The notes beneath the pieces were generated by a model. That model worked only from the letters and a program-made list of their open reading frames with translations. It was not told the origin of the DNA and ran no database searches. 64,000 bases of DNA. Source: Lathyrus oleraceus (taxonomy: Eukaryota > Streptophyta > Magnoliopsida > Fabales > Fabaceae). Where the stretch lies: contig NC_066585.1 of assembly GCF_024323335.1 (NCBI RefSeq), positions 538,037,769 to 538,101,768 on the forward strand. The letters are read 5' to 3'. The position numbers were made by a program, and so were the translations under genes. Below, in pieces: positions 1-15,405 of the stretch (within the stretch, counting starts at the first letter, position 1; the number at the start of each line of letters is the position of its first letter).

Positions 1-3000
1 AATGATTAATAAGTGAAATTACATAATAAAACTCAATTTTATTTGTATTCGTCATATTCGTCATATTTTATATGATTTTTTTTTCTTCTCGATCACCAAA
101 TTTTAGGTTTCTTCATCACTAAGCAACAAATTGAAAAAACTATAAATGAATGATTCATATTATATATAAATGGGTAACAAGTGAAATTACTTAATCAAGA
201 TCAATATTATTTGTATTTGGCATATTCACATTGTATTATGGTAGATTATATGTAAATAAATTCAATAATTTTCTTCTCCATCACCAAATTTTGCGTTTCT
301 TCATCACTAATTAACAAAGTTAAAGGACTATAAATTAATGATTCTTATTATATATAAATGGTTAACAACTGAAATTACATAATAAAGCTCTATATTATTT
401 ATATTCGATATATTCACATTATATTATGGTATATTATATGTAAAAAAGATTTTAATATTTTTTTTCTCCATCACCAAATTTTAGGTTTCTTCATCACTAA
501 GCTACAAAGTTAAAAAAACTATAAATGAATGATTCATATTATATATAATTAGGTAACAAGTGAATTTACATAGTCAAGATCAACATTATTCGTATTCGGA
601 AATTTCACATTGTATTATGGTATATTATATGTAAATAAATTCAATAATTTTCTTCTCCATCACCAAATTTAAGGTTTCTTCATCACTATGTAACAAAGTT
701 GAAGGACTATAAATTAATGATTCATATTATATATAAACGGTTAATAAGTGAAATTACGTAATAAAGCTCAATTGTAATTGTATTTGTCATATTCACACTG
801 TATTATGGTATATTATATGTAAACAAAATTAATATTTTCTTCTCCATCACAAAATTTTAGGTTTCTTCATCACTAAGCAATAAAGTGAAAAAATATATAA
901 ATGAATGATTCATATTATATATAAATGGGTAACAACTTAAATTACATAATCAAGATCAATATTATTTGTATTCGGCATATTTACATTGTATTACGGTATA
1001 AAATATGTAAATAAATTCAATAATTTTCTTCTCCATCACCAAATTTTAGGTTTCTTCATCCCTAAGTAGCAAAGTTAAAGTACTAAAAATTAATGATTCA
1101 TATTTTATATAAATGGTGAATAAGTGAAATTACATAATAAAACTCAATTTTATTTGTATTCGTCATATTCACATTGTATTATGGTATATTATTTGAAAAA
1201 AAATTAATATTTTTCTTCTCGATCCCCATATTTTAGGTTTATTCATCACTAAGCAACAAAATGAAAAAACTATAAATGAATGATTCAAATTATATATTAA
1301 TGGGTAACAAGTGAAATTACATCATCAAGATCAATATTATTTGTATTCGGCATATTCACATTGTATTATGGTTTATAATATCTAAATAAAATCGATAATT
1401 TTCTTCTCCATCACCAAATTTTAGGTTTCTTCATCACCAAGTAACAAAATTAAAAGACTAAAAAGTAATGATTCATATTATATATAAATGGTTAATAAGT
1501 GAAATTAAGTAATAAAGCTCAATATTATTTGTATTCATCATATTCACATTGTATTATGGTATATTATATGTAAAAAAAATTAATATTTTTTTTCTCCATC
1601 ACCAAATTTTAGGTTTCTTCATTACTAAGCAACAAAGTGAAAAAAAAAATATAAATGAATAATTCATATTATATATAAATGGGGAACAACTTAAATTACA
1701 TAATCAAGATCAATATGATTTGTATTCAGCATATTCACATTGTATTATGGTATAAAATATGTAAATAAATTCAATAATTTTCTGCTTCATCACCAAATTT
1801 TAGGTTTCTTCATCCCTAAGTAACAAAGTTAAAGTACTATAAATTAATGATTCATATTATATATAAATGATTAATAAGTGAAATTACATAATAAAACTCA
1901 ATTTTATTTGTATTCGTCATATTCGTCATATTTTATATGATATTTTTTTTCTTCTCGATCACCAAATTTTAGGTTTCTTCATCACTAAGCAACAAATTGA
2001 AAAAACTATAAATGAATGATTCATATTATATATAAATGGGTAACAAGTGAAATTACTTAATCAAGATCAATATTATTTGTATTTGGCATATTCACATTGT
2101 ATTATGGTAGATTATATGTAAATAAATTCAATAAGTTTCTTCTCCATCACCAAATTTTGCGTTTCTTCATCACTAATTAACAAAGTTAAAGGACTATAAA
2201 TTAATGATTCTTATTATATATAAATGGTTAAAAATTGAAATTACATAATAAAGCTCTATATTATTTGTATTCGATATATCCACATTATATTATGGTATCT
2301 TATATGTAAAAAAGATTTTAATATTTTTTTTCTCCATCACCAAATTTTAGGTTTCTTCATCACTAAGCAACAAAGTTAAAAAAACTATAAATGAATGATT
2401 CATATTATATATAAATTAGGTAACAAGTGAATTTACATAGTCAAGATCAACATTATTCGTATTCGGCAATTTCACTTTGTATTATGGTATATTATATGTA
2501 AATAAATTCAATAATTTTCTTCTCCAGCACCAAATTTAAGGTTTCTTCATCACTAAGTAACAAACTTGAAGGACTATAAATTAATGATTCATATTATATA
2601 TAAACGGTTAATAAGTGAAATTACGTAATAAATCTCAATTGTAATTATATTTGTCATATTCACACTGTATTATGGTATATTATATGTAAACAAAATTAAT
2701 ATTTTCTTCTCCATCACCAAATTTTAGGTTTCTTCATCACTAAGAAACAAAGTTAAAAAATTATAAATGAATGATTCATATTATATATAAATGGGTAACA
2801 AGTGAAATTACATCATCAAGATCAATATTATTTGTATTCGGCATATTCACATTGTATTATGGTTTATTATATCTAAATAAAATCGATAATTTTCTTCTCC
2901 ATCACAAAATTTTAGGTTTCTTCATCACCAAGTAACAAAATTAAAGGACTATAAAGTAATGATTCATATTATATATAAATGGTTAATAAGTGAAATTAAG

Positions 3001-6000
3001 TAATAAAGCTCAATATTATTTGTATTCATCATATTCACATTGTATTATGGTATATTATATGTAAAAAAAAATATTTTTTTTTTCTCCATCACCAAATTTT
3101 AGGTTTCTTCATCACTAAGCAACAAAGTGAAAAAAAATATAAATGAATGATTCATATTATATATAAATGGGGAACAACTTAAATTACATAATCAAGATCA
3201 ATATGATTTGTATTCGGCATATTCACATTGTATTATGGTATAAAATATGTAAATAAATTCAATAATTTTCTGCTTCATCACCAAATTTTAGGTTTCTTCA
3301 TCCCTAAGTAACAAAGTTAAAGTACTATAAATTAATGATTCATATTATATATAAATGATTAATAAGTGAAATTACATAATAAAACTCAATTTTATTTGTA
3401 TTCGTCATATTCGTCATATTTTATATGATTTTTTTTTCTTCTCGATCACCAAATTTTAGGTTTCTTCATCACTAAGCAACAAATTGAAAAAACTATAAAT
3501 GAATGATTCATATTATATATAAATGGGTAACAAGTGAAATTACTTAATCAAGATCAATATTATTTGTATTTGGCATATTCACATTGTATTATGGTAGATT
3601 ATATGTAAATAAATTCAATAATTTTCTTCTCCATCACCAAATTTTGCGTTTCTTCATCACTAATTAACAAAGTTAAAGGACTATAAATTAATGATTCTTA
3701 TTATATATAAATGGTTAACAACTGAAATCACATAATAAAGCTCTATATTATTTATATTCGATATATTCACATTATATTATGGTATATTATATGTAAAAAA
3801 GATTTTAATATTTTTTTTCTCCATCACCAAATTTTAGGTTTCTTCATCACTAAGCTACAAAGTTAAAAAAACTATAAATGAATGATTCATATTATATATA
3901 ATTAGGTAACAAGTGAATTTACATAGTCAAGATCAACATTATTCGTATTCGGAAATTTCACATTGTATTATGGTATATTATATGTAAATAAATTCAATAA
4001 TTTTCTTCTCCATCACCAAATTTAAGGTTTCTTCATCACTATGTAACAAAGTTGAAGGACTATAAATTAATGATTCATATTATATATAAACGGTTAATAA
4101 GTGAAATTACGTAATAAAGCTCAATTGTAATTGTATTTGTCATATTCACACTGTATTATGGTATATTATATGTAAACAAAATTAATATTTTCTTCTCCAT
4201 CACAAAATTTTAGGTTTCTTCATCACTAAGCAATAAAGTGAAAAATATATAAATGAATGATTCATATTATATATAAATGGGTAACAACTTAAATTACATA
4301 ATCAAGATCAATATTATTTGTATTCGGCATATTTACATTGTATTACGGTATAAAATATGTAAATAAATTCAATAATTTTCTTCTCCATCACCAAATTTTA
4401 GGTTTCTTCATCCCTAAGTAGCAAAGTTAAAGTACTAAAAATTAATGATTCATATTTTATATAAATGGTGAATAAGTGAAATTACATAATAAAACTCAAT
4501 TTTATTTGTATTCGTCATATTCACATTGTATTATGGTATATTATTTGAAAAAAAATTAATATTTTTCTTCTCGATCCCCATATTTTAGGTTTATTCATCA
4601 CTAAGCAACAAAATGAAAAAACTATAAATGAATGATTCAAATTATATATTAATGGGTAACAAGTGAAATTACATCATCAAGATCAATATTATTTGTATTC
4701 GGCATATTCACATTGTATTATGGTTTATAATATCTAAATAAAATCGATAATTTTCTTCTCCATCACAAAATTTTAGGTTTCTTCATCACCAAGTAACAAA
4801 ATTAAAAGACTAAAAAGTAATGATTCATATTATATATAAATGGTTAATAAGTGAAATTAAGTAATAAAGCTCAATATTATTTGTATTCATCATATTCACA
4901 TTGTATTATGGTATATTATATGTAAAAAAAATTAATATTTTTTTTCTCCATCACCAAATTTTAGGTTTCTTCATTACTAAGCAACAAAGTGAAAAAAAAT
5001 ATATAAATGAATGATTCATATTATATATAAATGGGGAACAACTTAAATTACATAATCAAGATCAATATGATTTGTATTCAGCATATTCACATTGTATTAT
5101 GGTATAAAATATGTAAATAAATTCAATAATTTTCTGCTTCATCACCAAATTTTAGGTTTCTTCATCCCTAAGTAACAAAGTTAAAGTACTATAAATTAAT
5201 GATTCATATTATATATAAATGATTAATAAGTGAAATTACATAATAAAACTCAATTTTATTTGTATTCGTCATATTCGTCATATTTTATATGATTTTTTTT
5301 TTCTTCTCGATCACCAAATTTTAGGTTTCTTCATCACTAAGCAACAAATTGAAAAAACTATAAATGAATGATTCATATTATATATAAATGGGTAACAAGT
5401 GAAATTACTTAATGAAGATCAATATTATTTGTATTTGGCATATTCACATTGTATTATGGTAGATTATATGTAAATAAATTCAATAATTTTCTTCTCCATC
5501 ACCAAATTTTGCGTTTCTTCATCACTAATTAACAAAGTTAAAGGACTATAAATTAATGATTCTTATTATATATAATAGGTTAACAACTAAAATTACATAA
5601 TAAAGCTCTATATTATTTGTATTCGATATATTCACATTATATTATGGTATATTATATGTAAAAAAGATTTTAATATTTTTTTTCTCCATCACCAAATTTT
5701 AGGTTTCTTCATCACTAAGCAACAAAGTTAAAAAAAACTATAAATGAATGATTCATATTATATATAATTAGGTAACAAGTGAATTTACATAGTCAAGATC
5801 AACATTATTCGTATTCGGCAATTTCACTTTGTATTATGGTATATTATATGTAAATAAATTCAGTAATTTTCTTCTCCAACACCAAATTTAAGGTTTCTTC
5901 ATCACTAAGTAACAAACTTGAAGGACTATAAATTAATGATTCATATTATATATAAACGGTTAATAAGTGAAATTACGTAATAAATCTCAATTGTAATTAT

Positions 6001-6140
6001 ATTTGTCATATTCACACTGTATTATGGTATATTATATGTAAACAAAATTAATATTTTCTTCTCCATCACCAAATTTTAGGTTTCTTCATCACTAAGAAAC
6101 AAAGTTAAAAAATTATAAATGAATGATTCATATTATATAT
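1..6140. repeat. ~3.35-kb long-range repeat within the satellite
   Basis: The block starting near 3 (tgattaataagtgaaattac followed by the distinctive tattcgtcatattcgtcat) recurs at 1868, 3356 and 5220. The spacings of 1865, 1488 and 1864 bp correspond to about 10, 8 and 10 monomers. Sequence 1 to about 2790 matches 3354 to about 6140 almost base for base, including private variants such as aaattttgcgtttc and cgatatattcac. The similarity then stops abruptly. This is a segmental duplication of about 18 monomers inside the array. Confidence 0.85.
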
Positions 6141-7606
6141 AAATGGGTAACAACTGAAACTACATAATCAAGATCAATATTATTTGTATTCGGCATATTC
6201 ACATTGTATTATGGTATACTATATGTAAAAAAATTCTAGAGATTTCTTCTCCATCACCAAATTTAAAGTTTCTTCATCACAAAGTAACAAGTTTAAAGGA
6301 CTATAAATTAAGGATTAATATTATATATAAACGGTTAATAAGTGAAATTCCGTAATAAAGCTCAATTGTAATTGTATTTGTCATATTCACACTGTATTAT
6401 GGTATATTATATGTAAAAAAAATAAATATTTTCTTCTCCATCACCAATTTTAGGTTTCTTCATCACAAAGCAACAAAGTGAAAAAAATATAAATGAATGA
6501 TTCATATTATATATAAATGAGTAACAACTTAAATTACATAATTAAGATCAATATTATTTGTATTCGGCATATTCACATTGTATTATGGTATATTATACGT
6601 AAATCAATTGAATAAATTTCTTCTCCATCACCAAATTTTAGGTTTCGTCATCACCAAGTTCCAAAATTAAAGGACTATAAGTTAATGATTCATATTATAT
6701 ATAAATGGTTAATAAGTGAAATTACGTAATAAACCTCAATATTATTTGTATTCATCATATTCACATTGTATTACGGTATATTATATGTAAAAAAAATTTA
6801 ACATTTTTTTTATCCATCACCAAATTTTAGGTTTCTTCATCACTAATCAACAAAGTGAAAAAAACTATAAATGAATGATTCATATTATATATAAATGGGT
6901 GACAAGTGAAATTACATAATCAAGATCAATATTATTTGTATACGGCATATTCACATTGCATTATGGTATATTATGTGTAAATAAATTCAATAATTTTCTT
7001 CTCCATCACCAAATTTTAGGTTTCTTCATCACTAAGTAACAATGTTGAAGGACTATAAATTAATGATTCACATTATATATAAATGGTTAATAAGTGAAGT
7101 TACATAATCAAGATCAATATTATTTGTATTCGCCATATTCTCATTGTATTATGGTATATTATATGTAAAAGAAACTCAATATTTTTCTTCTCCATCACCA
7201 AATTTTAGGTTTCTTCATCACTAAGAGACAAAGTTAAAAAACTATAAATGAATGATTCATATTATATATAAATGGGTAACAATTGAAACTACATAATCAA
7301 GACCAATAATATTTGTATTCGACATATTCACATTGTATTATGGTATACTATATGTAACTAAATGATATAATTTTATTCTCCATCACCAAATTTTAGGATT
7401 CTTCATCACTAAGTAACAAATTTAAAGGATTATAAATTAATGATTCATATTATATATAAACGGTTAATAAGTGGAATTACGTAATAAAGCTCAATTAAAA
7501 TTGTATTTGTCATATTCACACTGTATTATGGTATATTCTATGTAAAAAATTAATATTTTCTTCTCCATCACCAAATTTTAGGTTTCTTCATCACTAAGAA
7601 ATAAAG

Positions 7607-8815
7607 TGAAATAAATATAAATGAATGATTCATATTATATGTAAATGGGTAACAACTTAAATTACATAATCAAGATCAATATTATTTGTATTCGGCATAT
7701 TTACATTGTATAACGGTATAAAATATGTAAATAAATTCAATAATTTTCTTCTCCATCACCAAATTTTAGGTTTCTTCATCCCTAAGTAGCAAAGTTAAAG
7801 TACTAAAAATTAATGATTCATATTTTATATAAATGGTTAATAAGTGAAATTACATAATAAAACTCAATTTTATTTGTATTCGTCATATTCACATTGTATT
7901 ATGGTATATTATATGATTTTTTTTTCTTCTCGATCACCAAATTTTAGGTTTCTTCATCACTAAGCAACAAATTGAAAAAACTATAAATGAATGATTCATA
8001 TTCTATATAAATGGGTAACAAGTGAAATTACTTAATCAAGATCAATATTATTTGTATTTGGCATATTCACATTGTATTATGGTATATTATATGTAAATAA
8101 ATTCAATAATTTTCTTCTCCATCACCAAATTTTATGTTTCTTCATCACTAATTAACAAAGTTAAAGGACTATAAATTAATGATTCATATTATATATAAAT
8201 GGTTAACAACTGAAATTACATAATAAAGCTCTATATTATTTGTATTCGATATATCCACATTATATTATGGTATGTTATATGTAAAAAGGATTTTAATATT
8301 TTTTTCTCCATCACCAAATTTTAGGTTTCTTCATCACTAAGCAACAAAGTTAAAAAAACTATAAATGAATGATTCATATTATATATAAATAGGTAACAAG
8401 TGAATTTACATAGTCAACATCAACATTATTCGTATTCGGCATATTCACATTGTATTATGGTATATTATATGTAAATAAATTCAATAATTTTCTTCTCCAT
8501 CACCAAATTTAAGGTTTCTTCATCACTAAGTAACAAAGTTGAAGGACTATAAATTAGTTATTCATATTATATATAAGTGGTTAATAAGTGAAATTACATA
8601 ATAAAACTCAATATTATTTGTATTCGCCATATTCACATTGTATTATGGTATATTATATGTAAAAAAACTCAATATTTTTCTTCTCCATAACCAATTTTTA
8701 GGTTTCCTCATCACTAAGAAACAAAGTTAAAAAACTATAAATGAATGATTCATATTATATATAAATTGGTAACAACTGAAACTACATAATCAAGATCAAT
8801 ATTCACATTGTATTA
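7607..8815. repeat. Satellite segment duplicated at 14197-15405
   Basis: This stretch of about 1.2 kb reappears 6590 bp downstream with no net indel. Landmarks line up exactly: ttcggcatatttacattg at 7691 and 14281, taatgattcatattttatat at 7811 and 14401, and ttaataagtgaaattac at 8581 and 15171. In this copy the right end breaks at about 8800, inside a shortened monomer. The two copies bracket the 1126-bp higher-order array. Confidence 0.85.
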
Positions 8816-8870
8816 TGGTATATGAATTTTTTTTCTTCTCGATCACAAAATTTTAGGTTTCTTCATCACT

Positions 8871-11800
8871 AAGCAACAAATTGAAAAAACTATAAATGAA
8901 TGATTCATATTATATATAAATGGGTAACAAGTGAAATTACTTAATCAAGATCAATATTATTTGTATTTGGCATATTCACATTGTATTATGGTATATTATA
9001 TGTAAATAAATTCAAAAAATTTCTTCTCCATCACCAAATTTTACGTTTCTTCATCACTAATTAACAAAGTTAAAGGACTATAAATTAATGATTCATATTA
9101 TATATAAATGGTTAACAACTGAAATTACATAATAAAGCTCTATATTATTTGTATTCGATATATTCACATTATATTATGGTATATTATTTGTAAAAAAGAT
9201 TTTAATATTTTTTTCTCCATCACCAAATTTTAGGTTTCTTCATCACTAAGCAACAAAGTTAAAAAAACTATAAATGAATGATTCATATTATATATAAATA
9301 GGTAACAAGTGAACTTACATAGTCAAGATCAACATTATTCGTATTTGGCATATTCACATTGTATTATGGTATATTATATGTAAATAAATTCAATAATTTT
9401 CTTCTCCATCACCAAATTTAAGGTTTCTTCATCACTAAGTAACAAAGATGAAGGACTATAAATTAATTTTTCATATTATATATAAATGGTTAATAAGTGA
9501 AATTACATAATAAAACTCAATATTATTTGTATTCGCCATATTCACATTGTATTATGGTATATTACATGTAAAAAAAACTCAATTTTTTTTTCTCCATAAC
9601 CAAATTTTAGGTTTCCTCATCACTAAGAAACAAAGTTTAAAAAACTATAAATGAATGATTAATATTATATATAAATGGGTAGCAACTGAAACTACATAAT
9701 CAAGATCAATATTATTTGTATTCGGCATATTCACATTGTATGGTATACTATATGTAAATAAATTCTATAATTTTCTTCTCCATCACCAAATTTAAAGTTT
9801 CTTCATCACTAAGTAACAAATTAAAGGATTATAAATTAATGATTAATATTATATATAAACGGTTAATAAATGAAATTACGTAATAAAGCTCAATTGTAGT
9901 TGTATTTGTCATATTCACATTGTATTATGGTATATTATATGTAAAAAAAATTAATATTTTCTTCTCCATCACCAAATTTTAGGTTTCTTCATCACTAAGC
10001 AACAAATTGAAAAAACTATAAATGAATGATTCATATTATATATAAATGGGTAACAAGTGAAATTACTTAATCAAGATCAATATTATTTGTATTTGGCATA
10101 TTCACATTGTATTATGGTATATTATATGTAAATAAATTCAAAAATTTCTTCTCCATCACCAAATTTTACGTTTCTTCATCACTAATTAACAAAGTTAAAG
10201 GACTATAAATTAATGATTCATATTATATATAAATGGTTAACAACTGAAATTACATAATAAAGCTCTATATTATTTGTATTCGATATATTCACATTATATT
10301 ATAGTATATTATTTGTAAAAAAGATTTTAATATTTTTTTCTCCATCACCAAATTTTAGGTTTCTTCATCACTAAGCAACAAAGTTAAAAAAACTATAAAT
10401 GAATGATTCATATTATATATAAATAGGTAACAAGTGAACTTACATAGTCAAGATCAACATTATTCGTATTCGGCATATTCACATTGTATTATGGTATATT
10501 ATATGTAAATAAATTCAATAATTTTCTTCTCCATCACCAAATTTAAGGTTTCTTCATCACTAAGTAACAAAGATGAAGGACTATAAATTAATTTTTCATA
10601 TTATATATAAATGGTTAATAAGTGAAATTACATAATAAAACTCAATATTATTTGTATTCGCCATATTCACATTGTATTATGGTATATTACATGTAAAAAA
10701 AACTCAATTTTTTTTTCTCCATAACCAAATTTTAGGTTTCCTCATCACTAAGAAACAAAGTTAAAAAAACTATAAATGAATGATTAATATTATATATAAA
10801 TGGGTAGCAACTGAAACTACATAATCAAGATCAATATTATTTGTATTCGGCATATTCACATTGTATGGTATACTATATGTAAATAAATTCTATAATTTTC
10901 TTCTCCATCACCAAATTTAAAGTTTCTTCATCACTAAGTAACAAATTTAAAGGATTATAAATTAATGATTAATATTATATATAAACGGTTAATAAATGAA
11001 ATTACGTAATAAAGCTCAATTGTAGTTGTATTTGTCATATTCACATTGTATTATGGTATATTATATGTAAAAAAAATTAATATTTTCTTCTCCATCACCA
11101 AATTTTAGGTTTCTTCATCACTAAGCAACAAATTGAAAAAACTATAAATGAATGATTCATATTATATATAAATGGGTAACAAGTGAAATTACTTAATCAA
11201 GATCAATATTATTTGTATTTGGCATATTCACATTGTATTATGGTATATTATATGTAAATAAATTCAAAAAAATTCTTCTCCATCACCAAATTTTACGTTT
11301 CTTCATCACTAATTAACAAAGTTAAAGGACTATAAATTAATGATTCATATTATATATAAATGGTTAACAACTGAAATTACATAATAAAGCTCTATATTAT
11401 TTGTATTCGATATATTCACATTATATTATAGTATATTATTTGTAAAAAAGATTTTAATATTTTTTTCTCCATCACCAAATTTTAGGTTTCTTCATCACTA
11501 AGCAACAAAGTTAAAAAAACTATAAATGAATGATTCATATTATATATAAATAGATAACAAGTGAACTTACATAGTCAAGATCAACATTATTCGTATTCGG
11601 CATATTCACATTGTATTATGGTATATTATATGTAAATAAATTCAATAATTTTCTTCTCCATCACCAAATTTAAGGTTTCTTCATCACTAAGTAACAAAGA
11701 TGAAGGACTATAAATTAATTTTTCATATTATATATAAATGGTTAATAAGTGAAATTACATAATAAAACTCAATATTATTTGTATTCGCCATATTCACATT

Positions 11801-14190
11801 GTATTATGGTATATTACATGTAAAAAAAACTCAATTTTTTTTTCTCCATAACCAAATTTTAGGTTTCCCCATCACTAAGAAACAAAGTTAAAAAAACTAT
11901 AAATGAATGATTAATATTATATATAAATGGGTAGCAACTGAAACTACATAATCAAGATCAATATTATTTGTATTCGGCATATTCACATTGTATGGTATAC
12001 TATATGTAAATAAATTCTATAATTTTCTTCTCCATCACCAAATTTAAAGTTTCTTCATCACTAAGTAACAAATTTAAAGGATTATAAATTAATGATTAAT
12101 ATTATATATAAACGGTTAATAAATGAAATTACGTAATAAAGCTCAATTGTAGTTGTATTTGTCATATTCACATTGTATTATGGTATATTATATGTAAAAA
12201 AAATTAATATTTTCTTCTCCATCACCAAATTTTAGGTTTCTTCATCACTAAGCAACAAATTGAAAAAACTATAAATGAATGATTCATATTATATATAAAT
12301 GGGTAACAAGTGAAATTACTTAATCAAGATCAATATTATTTGTATTTGGCATATTCACATTGTATTATGGTATATTATATGTAAATAAATTCAAAAAAAT
12401 TCTTCTCCATCCCCAAATTTTACGTTTCTTCATCACTAATTAACAAAGTTAAAGGACTATAAATTAATAATTCATATTATATATAAATGGTTAACAACTG
12501 AAATTACATAATAAAGCTCTATATTATTTGTATTCGATATATTCACATTATATTATGGTATATTATATGTAAAAAAGATTTTAATATTTTTTTCTCCATC
12601 ACCAAATTTTAGGTTTCTTCATCACTAAGCAACAAAGTTAAAAAAACTATAAATGAATGATTCATATTATATATAAATAGGTAACAAGTGAACTTACATA
12701 GTCAAGATCAACATTATTCGTATTCGGCATATTCACATTGTATTATGGTATATTATATGTAAATAAATTCAATAATTTTCTTCTCCATCACCAAATTTAA
12801 GGTTTCTTCATTACTAAGTAACAAAGATGAACGACTATAAATTAATTTTTCATATTATGTATCAATGGTTAATAAGTGAAATTACATAATAAAACTCAAT
12901 ATTATTTGTATTCGCCATATTCACATTGTATTATGGTATATTATATGTAAAAAAAACTCAATTTTTTTTTCTCCATAACCAAATTTTAGGTTTCCTCATC
13001 ACTAAGAAACAAAGTTAAAAAAACTATAAATGAATGATTAATATTATATATAAAAGGGTAGCAACTGAAACTACATAATCAAGATCAATATTGTTTGTAT
13101 TCGGCATATTCACATTGTATGGTATACTATATGTAAATAAATTCTATAATTTTCTTCTCCATCACCAAATTTAAAGTTGCTTCATCACTAAGTAACAAAT
13201 TTAAAGGATTATAAATTAATGATTAATATTATATATAAACGGTTAATAAATGAAATTACGTAATAAAGCTCAATTGTAATTGTATTTGTCATATTCACAT
13301 TGTATTATGGTATATTATATGTAAAAAAAATTAATATTTTCTTCTCCATCACCAAATTTTAGGTTTCTTCATCACTAAGCAACAAATTGAAAAAACTATA
13401 AATGAATGAATCATATTATATATAAATGGGTAACAAGTGAAATTACATAATCAAGATCAATATTATTTGTATTTGGCATATTCACATTGTATTATGGTAT
13501 ATTATATGTAAATAAATTCAAAAAATTTCTTCTCCATCACCAAATTTTACGTTTCTTCTTCACTAATTAACAAAGTTAAAGGACTATAAATTAATGATTC
13601 ATATTATATATAAATGGTTAACAACTGAAATTACATAATAAAGCTCTATATTATTTGTATTCGATATATTCACATTATATTATGGTATATTATATGTAAA
13701 AAAGATTTTAATATTTTTTTCTCCATCACCAAATTTTAGGTTTCTTCATCACTAAGCAACAAAGTTAAAAAAACTATAAATGAATGATTCATATTATATA
13801 TAAATAGGTAACAAGTGAACTTACATAGTCAAGATCAACATTATTCCTATTCGGCATAATCACATTGTATTATGGTATATTATATGTAAATAAATTCAAT
13901 AATTTTCTTCTCCATCACCAAATTTAAGGTTTCTTCATCACTAAGTAACAAAGATGAAGGACTATAAATTAATTTTTCATATTATATATAAATGGTTAAT
14001 AAGTGAAATTACATAATTAAACTCAATATTATTTGTATTCGCCATATTCACATTGTATTATGGTATATTATATGTAAAAAAACTAAAAAAAAATTTTCTC
14101 CATAACCAAATTTTAGGTTTCCTCATCACTTAGAAACAAAGTTAAAAAAACTATAAATGAATGATTAATATTATATATAAATGGGTAGCA
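8871..14190. repeat. Higher-order repeat, five ~1126-bp units (6 monomers each)
   Basis: The landmark aagcaacaaattgaaaaaac occurs at 8871, 9997, 11123, 12250 and 13377, giving periods of 1126, 1126, 1127 and 1127 bp. Each unit holds six monomers (three dimers), and equivalent monomers in successive units are nearly identical, including a short variant with cacattgtatggtatac. The fifth unit is incomplete and ends near 14190, where it fuses to a different monomer inside gggtagcaacaaagtg. This is a recently homogenised higher-order array. Confidence 0.9.
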
Positions 14191-14196
14191 ACAAAG

Positions 14197-15405
14197 TGAA
14201 ATAAATATAAATGAATGATTCATATTATATATAAATGGGTAACAACTTAAATTACATAATCAAGATCAATATTATTTGTATTCGGCATATTTACATTGTA
14301 TAACGGTATAAAATATGTAAATAAATTCAATAATTTTCTTCTCCATCACCAAATTTTAGGTTTCTTCATCCCTAAGTAGCAAAGTTAAAGTACTAAAAAT
14401 TAATGATTCATATTTTATATAAATGGTTAATAAGTGAAATTACATAATAAAACTCAATTTTATTTGTATTCGTCATATTCACATTGTATTATGGTATATT
14501 ATATGATATTTTTTTCTTCTCGATCACCAAATTTTAGGTTTCTTCATCACTAAGCAACAAATTGAAAAAACTATAAATGAATGATTCATATTCTATATAA
14601 ATGGGTAACAAGTGAAATTACTTAATCAAGATCAATATTATTTGTATTTGGAATATTCACATTGTATTATGGTATATTATATGTAAATAAATTCAATAAT
14701 TTTCTTCTCCATCACCAAATTTTATGTTTCTTCATCACTAATTAACAAAGTTAAAGGACTATAAATTAATGATTCATATTATATATAAATGGTTAACAAC
14801 TGAAATTACATAATAAAGCTCTATAATATTTGTATTCGATATATCCACATTATATTATGGTATGTTATATGTAAAAAAGATTTTAATATTTTTTTCTCCA
14901 TCACCAAATTTTAGGTTTCTTCATCACTAAGCAACAAAGTTAAAAAAACTATAAATGAATGATTCATATTATATATAAATAGGTAACAAGTGAATTTACA
15001 TAGTCAACATCAACATTATTCGTATTCGGCATATTCACATTGTATTATGGTATATTATATGTAAATAAATTCAATAATTTTCTTCTCCATCACCAAATTT
15101 AAGGTTTCTTCATCACTAAGTAACAAAGTTGAAGGACTATAAATTAGTTATTCATATTATATATAAGTGGTTAATAAGTGAAATTACATAATAAAACTCA
15201 ATATTATTTGTATTCGCCATATTCACATTGTATTATGGTATATTATATGTAAAAAAACTCAATATTTTTCTTCTCCATAACCAAATTTTAGGTTTCCTCA
15301 TCACTAAGAAACAAAGTTAAAAAACTATAAATGAATGATTCATATTATATATAAATTGGTAACAACTGAAACTACATAATCAAGATCAATATTATTTGTA
15401 TTCGG
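14197..15405. repeat. Second copy of the 7607-8815 satellite segment
   Basis: This is collinear with 7607-8815 at a constant offset of 6590 bp. Unlike the first copy, it continues into full-length monomers to the right. It therefore probably shows the original arrangement, while the break at about 8800 is a recombination junction. Confidence 0.85.
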
